Shown piece by piece: positions 61,028 through 64,000 of a stretch of DNA of 64,000 bases. Each line of letters starts with the position of its first letter. Position 1 is the first letter of the stretch. The notes under the pieces are model-generated. The model had not been told where the DNA came from, made no database searches, and saw only the letters and a list, made by a program, of their open reading frames with translations. The position numbers were made by a program, and so were the translations under genes. Source of the DNA: Castellaniella sp035707805 (GTDB lineage Bacteria; Pseudomonadota; Gammaproteobacteria; Burkholderiales; Burkholderiaceae_B); assembly GCA_035707805.1 (NCBI GenBank), contig DASSTS010000024.1, forward strand, positions 62,001-126,000, given 5' to 3'.

Positions 61028-61037
61028 GATATGCGAT

Positions 61038-61065
61038 ATATGCGGCTGACGGGGGGATTTTCAAG
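61038..61065 (-). promoter_or_regulatory. Sigma-32 (RpoH) promoter of clpB
   Basis: On the minus strand CTTGAAA (61059-61065, perfect -35), a 13-base spacer and CCGCATAT (61038-61045), which differs from the RpoH -10 consensus CCCCATnT at one base. The clpB start is 48 bases downstream. Confidence 0.85.
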
Positions 61066-61120
61066 ACGCGGCCAGGCCGAAGTCGGCCGGCCGAAACCAC
61101 CCCAGCCTCTCCATGGAGAC

Positions 61121-61456
61121 TCACTCGACTTCCAGCACCAGATGTCCAATGGGTGCCGGCGCGCGCCGCACCTTGATTTCAATGTCATAACCCAAACGGT
61201 TGAGGCAGTCCATCAGTTTGCGTTCGGACAAGTTGCTGAAGTCCCCCCGCATCATGCCCGAGACCTTGGCCTGGGAAACTCCCATCCGCCGGGCAGCCGC
61301 CTGCTGGGTCAGGGCCAGCGATTTCATCGCCTTGCGAATCTCGGCCACCAGGCCGGTCTTGATCTTGAGTTTGTCGGCGTCGGGCAAGCCCAGATCGGCA
61401 AAGACGTTTCCCGAACCCCGCCGTACCTCAACGCCATCAACGGTCCGCATCTGCAT
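61121..61456 (-). CDS. HigA-like XRE antitoxin
   Basis: A 111-residue HTH_XRE protein. Helix-turn-helix: LALTQQAAARRMGVSQAKVSGMMRGDFSNLSERKLMDCLNRLGYDIEIKVR (about residues 47-97), the arrangement of the HigA/MqsA-like antitoxins that follow Gp49-type toxins. It overlaps the toxin gene by 20 bases. It should neutralise the toxin and repress the shared promoter. Confidence 0.85.
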   Translation of the reverse strand: MQMRTVDGVEVRRGSGNVFADLGLPDADKLKIKTGLVAEIRKAMKSLALTQQAAARRMGVSQAKVSGMMRGDFSNLSERKLMDCLNRLGYDIEIKVRRAPAPIGHLVLEVE

Positions 61457-61799
61457 TGTTCAACTCCCGTGCCAGTTTTGCCGCTACCTTGAATCGATCC
61501 CGGATAAGCTCCATGTCGGGCCTGGGGGTGGAAATCCCGCGCACGCTCTTTTTCTGGAAACAGTGCAGGACATAGACGGCACGTCCGGACTTCACGGTAT
61601 AGACGGCCCGATAGGTACCGCCTGCGTGATCTTCGATGACTTCCAGCACGCCCGCGCCGCCAAATCCTTTGAGTACCTTGGCTGCATCATCCCGGTCGCC
61701 CATTTGGGCCAGAGATAAGGCATAACCAAAACGGCGGCGGACCTCGAACGGCAAGGCCAGCAAATCCCTGTAGCTGCTGCCGATCCATTCAAGCGGCAT
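61437..61799 (-). CDS. HigB/Gp49-like RelE-type toxin
   Basis: A 120-residue protein beginning MPLEWIGSSYRDLLALPFEV, then RRRFGYALSLAQMGDRDDAAKVLKGFGGAGVLEVIEDHAGGTYRAVYTVKSGRAVYVLHCFQKKS, the phage-derived Gp49-like (PF05973) RelE/ParE fold, with the Arg/Lys cluster near the C-terminus that cleaves ribosome-bound mRNA in HigB. The order toxin then antitoxin is that of higBA. Starts at 61799, 61823 and further upstream are possible; 61799 matches family length and lies downstream of the predicted transcript start. Confidence 0.82.
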   Translation of the reverse strand: MPLEWIGSSYRDLLALPFEVRRRFGYALSLAQMGDRDDAAKVLKGFGGAGVLEVIEDHAGGTYRAVYTVKSGRAVYVLHCFQKKSVRGISTPRPDMELIRDRFKVAAKLARELNNADADR

Positions 61800-61823
61800 T
61801 TCCTTTCCCGCAGCGAAGATCAT

Positions 61824-61852
61824 TCTATACCTTTTCAGGTAATCCTGAACAA
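61824..61852 (-). promoter_or_regulatory. Promoter and operator of the HigBA-like operon
   Basis: On the minus strand TTGTTC (61847-61852), 17 bases and TATAGA (61824-61829). An inverted repeat TACCT, four bases, AGGTA (61828-61841) sits between and over the -10, suited to antitoxin binding. Confidence 0.6.
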
Positions 61853-62124
61853 ACGGAATCGCTGCCATTGTGGCGGTGCGGTTCGCTCCCCGCCAGGCCG
61901 GAAAGTCCGGACGGACAAAACGGCCACGGCACCGAGCCACCCCCGCCCCCAGGCGTCCAACAGGCCCCCGGCCGCCGCGTCTTCGACCGGCAGATTGAGA
62001 AAAATCAAAGTCCGCTCAGATAAAGCCGCGTCCCGCCGCGGTGCCAGCCCACCCAGGGTTTACCCGGTGCTACAGTCGAACCGACCTGATCCAAGGCCGC
62101 CTTCCGATCATTCAAAGAACCGCC

Positions 62125-63285
62125 ATGACTTCACATCAGGACTGGGATCCCCGCGCGCCCGAGGTCCTCGCCGACCCCATCGCCGCCTATGACCGCATGC
62201 GCCAGCGCTGCCCGGTGGCCCACAGCGACTATCTGCACCATTCGGTCTTCCGCCATGCGGACGTGATGCGCATCCTGGCGGATCACGAGACGTTCAGCAG
62301 CCAGGCCTCGCGCCACGTCTCGGTGCCCAACAGCATGGATCCGCCGGAGCACACGGCCTGGCGCGCGCTGATCGAGCCCTACTTCGGCCCGGACCGGATG
62401 GCGGCCTTCGAACCCGAATGCCGCCGCCTCTGCGCCGAGCTGGTGGCCGCCCTGCCCCGCAACGCCAGCACGGAGATCATGTTCGGCCTGGCGCATCCCT
62501 TTGCGCTGCGCATGCAATGCGCCTTCCTGGGCTGGCCCGACAGCCTGCACGAACCGCTGCGGCAGTGGATCCACAAGAAGAACGTCGCCACGCTGTCGGG
62601 CGACACGCACGCCATCGCGGCCGTGGCGACCGAGTTCGACCAGACCATCCGCGATCTGCTTAAAGAACGCCGCCAGGCCGGCGACCACGCCCCCGACGAC
62701 GCCACCACCCGCCTGATGCGCGAGACCATCCACGGCCGCGCGCCCACGGAGGACGAGATCGTCAGCATCCTGCGCAATTGGACCGTGGGCGAACTGGGCA
62801 CCATGGCCTCCAGCGTGGGCATCATCGCCTATTACCTGGCCGCGCATCCGGACCTGCAAGACCGGCTGCGCCGCGATCCCTCGCTGGTGCGCCCCGCCAA
62901 CGACGAGATCCTGCGCATCCACGCCCCGCTGATCGCCAACCGGCGCACGCCGACCTGCCCCGTCCAGGTCGGCGACAGCCACATCCGGCCGGGCGAGCGC
63001 CTGACCCTGATCTGGGCCTCGGCCAACCGCGACGAGGCCGTCTTCGGCGATCCGGACGAGTTCCGCCTGGACCGGGACCCGTCGCTCAACCTGCTCTACG
63101 GCGCGGGGATCCACGCCTGTCCGGGCGCGCCGCTGGCGCGGCTGGAACTCGAGGCGATGATCCAGGCCCTGCTGGCCGGCACCCGGGCGCTGGAGCCCAG
63201 CGAGGAACACCCGCCCATACCCGCCATCTATCCGGCCAGCGGCTACCGGCAGGCCATTCTGATGCTGCGGCACGACACGGCATAA
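62125..63285 (+). CDS. Cytochrome P450
   Basis: A 386-residue bacterial class I-type P450. The haem loop reads YGAGIHACPG with the thiolate Cys332 (Tyr in place of the usual Phe at its start), the K-helix ExxR is EILR (about 261-264), and the helix-I region is NWTVGELGTMASSVGI (about 218-233), which lacks the normal acid-Thr pair for oxygen activation. No ferredoxin or reductase gene is adjacent. The substrate is unknown. ATG at 62125 is preferred; the open frame upstream is not P450-like. Confidence 0.9.
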   Translation: MTSHQDWDPRAPEVLADPIAAYDRMRQRCPVAHSDYLHHSVFRHADVMRILADHETFSSQASRHVSVPNSMDPPEHTAWRALIEPYFGPDRMAAFEPECRRLCAELVAALPRNASTEIMFGLAHPFALRMQCAFLGWPDSLHEPLRQWIHKKNVATLSGDTHAIAAVATEFDQTIRDLLKERRQAGDHAPDDATTRLMRETIHGRAPTEDEIVSILRNWTVGELGTMASSVGIIAYYLAAHPDLQDRLRRDPSLVRPANDEILRIHAPLIANRRTPTCPVQVGDSHIRPGERLTLIWASANRDEAVFGDPDEFRLDRDPSLNLLYGAGIHACPGAPLARLELEAMIQALLAGTRALEPSEEHPPIPAIYPASGYRQAILMLRHDTA

Positions 63286-63400
63286 GCTCATCACGCATCG
63301 GCATACCAAGCGGGGGTTATATCCGCCCCCGGCAAGACTACAATTCAGGCATGAACCATCCGGGGCCACACCGCCCCGGCTTTACGGGGGTCTGCCTGCC

Positions 63401-64000
63401 ATGTGTCAGCTATTGGGCATGAATTGCGCCACGCCGACGGACATCACGTTTTCCTTCACGGGCTTTGCCGCGCGCGGCGGGGGCACCGACCATCACGCCG
63501 ACGGCTTCGGCATCGCCTTCTACGAGAACCGCGGCTCGCGGTGCTTCCTCGACAATGCGCCATGCTGCGAATCGCCGTTGGCCGAGCTGATCAAGCGCTA
63601 TCCCATCAAGTCGCGCAACGTCATCGCCCATATCCGCAAGGCCACCCAGGGCGCGCTCGAACTGGAGAACTGCCATCCCTTCGTGCGTGAGCGCTGGGGG
63701 CGCCACTGGCTGTTCGCCCATAACGGCGACCTGAAATCCTTCGATCCGCCGCTGCGCGGCGACTGCCAGCCCATCGGCCAGACCGACAGCGAACGGGCCT
63801 TCTGCTACATGATGGAAGGCCTGCGGGCGCGCTTCGGCGCCCGGGAACCTGACGAGGCCGCGCTGTTCGACGCCGTGGCCGGGATGACGGCCGAGATCAC
63901 CCGGCATGGTGTCTTCAATTTCCTGCTGTCCAACGGCCGCTGCATGCTGGCGCACTGCTCGACCTCGCTGGCCTACATCGTGCGCGCCTGGCCCTTCCAG
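63401..64000 (+). CDS. Class II glutamine amidotransferase (YafJ-like), 3' end outside window
   Basis: The first 200 residues of a YafJ/GATase-2 protein: Cys2 nucleophile (MCQLLGMNCATPTDITFSFT), FAARGGGTDHHADGFGIAFYE, SRNVIAHIRKATQGALELENCHPFVRERWGRHWLFAHNGDL (ammonia-channel Arg and Asn/Gly) and GQTDSERAFCYMME. This is the standard YafJ layout of about 260-280 residues, so about 70 residues are missing. The acceptor substrate of this family is not known. A promoter region lies in 63286-63400, with no clear boxes. Confidence 0.9.
   Translation, partial: MCQLLGMNCATPTDITFSFTGFAARGGGTDHHADGFGIAFYENRGSRCFLDNAPCCESPLAELIKRYPIKSRNVIAHIRKATQGALELENCHPFVRERWGRHWLFAHNGDLKSFDPPLRGDCQPIGQTDSERAFCYMMEGLRARFGAREPDEAALFDAVAGMTAEITRHGVFNFLLSNGRCMLAHCSTSLAYIVRAWPFQ

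Overview
The window is a GC-rich, densely coded stretch of a betaproteobacterial chromosome, most likely Burkholderiales and probably Alcaligenaceae (Bordetella/Achromobacter-like). This rests on gene content, on codon use dominated by C and G in the third position, on tRNAs with an encoded CCA end, and on combinations such as glnE next to yhdP, trxA-rho-gdhA, and puuE/alc facing uraH/puuD. The species is not determinable from the sequence alone. No phage, transposase, integrase or CRISPR array is visible. The window opens inside a patatin-like phospholipase gene and closes inside a class II glutamine amidotransferase gene.

Layout. 1-7 kb: patatin C-terminus, an EamA exporter, a MarR repressor and a three-gene EmrAB/outer-membrane-factor efflux operon sharing a repeated operator. 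7-13 kb: small genes including YchJ, a T4 endonuclease V-like pyrimidine-dimer glycosylase, two short proline-rich proteins, tRNA-Asn, Hsp15, a RES/Xre toxin-antitoxin pair, a DUF488 protein and a basic periplasmic peptide. 13-18.5 kb: DUF3422 and AI-2E membrane proteins, MAPEG, tRNA-Thr, then a leftward sulfur cassette (three YeeE/YedE proteins, a two-cysteine ArsR/BigR-type sensor, small peptides and a tandem rhodanese). 18.5-22 kb: PfkB kinase, MFS exporter, YghU-like GST, SlyX. 22-28.2 kb: purine/ureide catabolism (M20 hydrolase, allantoicase, PuuE, GntR regulator, divergent UraH and PuuD-cytochrome c).

28.2-37.2 kb is a leftward R64-type (type IVb) pilus operon: TcpQ-like lipoprotein, PilN secretin, PilO, PilP, PilQ ATPase, PilR, PilS and PilV, tightly coupled but without a prepilin peptidase or shufflon recombinase. 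37.3-41 kb: an orphan solute-binding protein, a DadA-type FAD oxidoreductase and an overlapping ferredoxin-flavin reductase. 41-48.6 kb is housekeeping: parC, parE, trxA, rho, gdhA. 48.7-58.4 kb: yhdP, glnE, an MFS transporter, an AraC regulator and a LysE exporter. 58.4-64 kb: clpB with a recognisable heat-shock promoter, a HigBA-like toxin-antitoxin pair, a cytochrome P450 and the amidotransferase.

Regulatory sites readable by eye include paired MarR operators (1875, 2519), paired GntR operators with face-to-face promoters (26262-26317), a RES/Xre promoter with two palindromes, and a sigma-32 promoter for clpB. I found no wholly new system. The most unusual items are the reduced type IVb pilus locus with a 62-residue pilin leader, the sulfur cassette abutting tRNA-Thr with a coupled 14-codon leader peptide, an M20 enzyme with a replaced metal-site motif in a purine cluster, and a perfect 28-bp inverted repeat after glnE.
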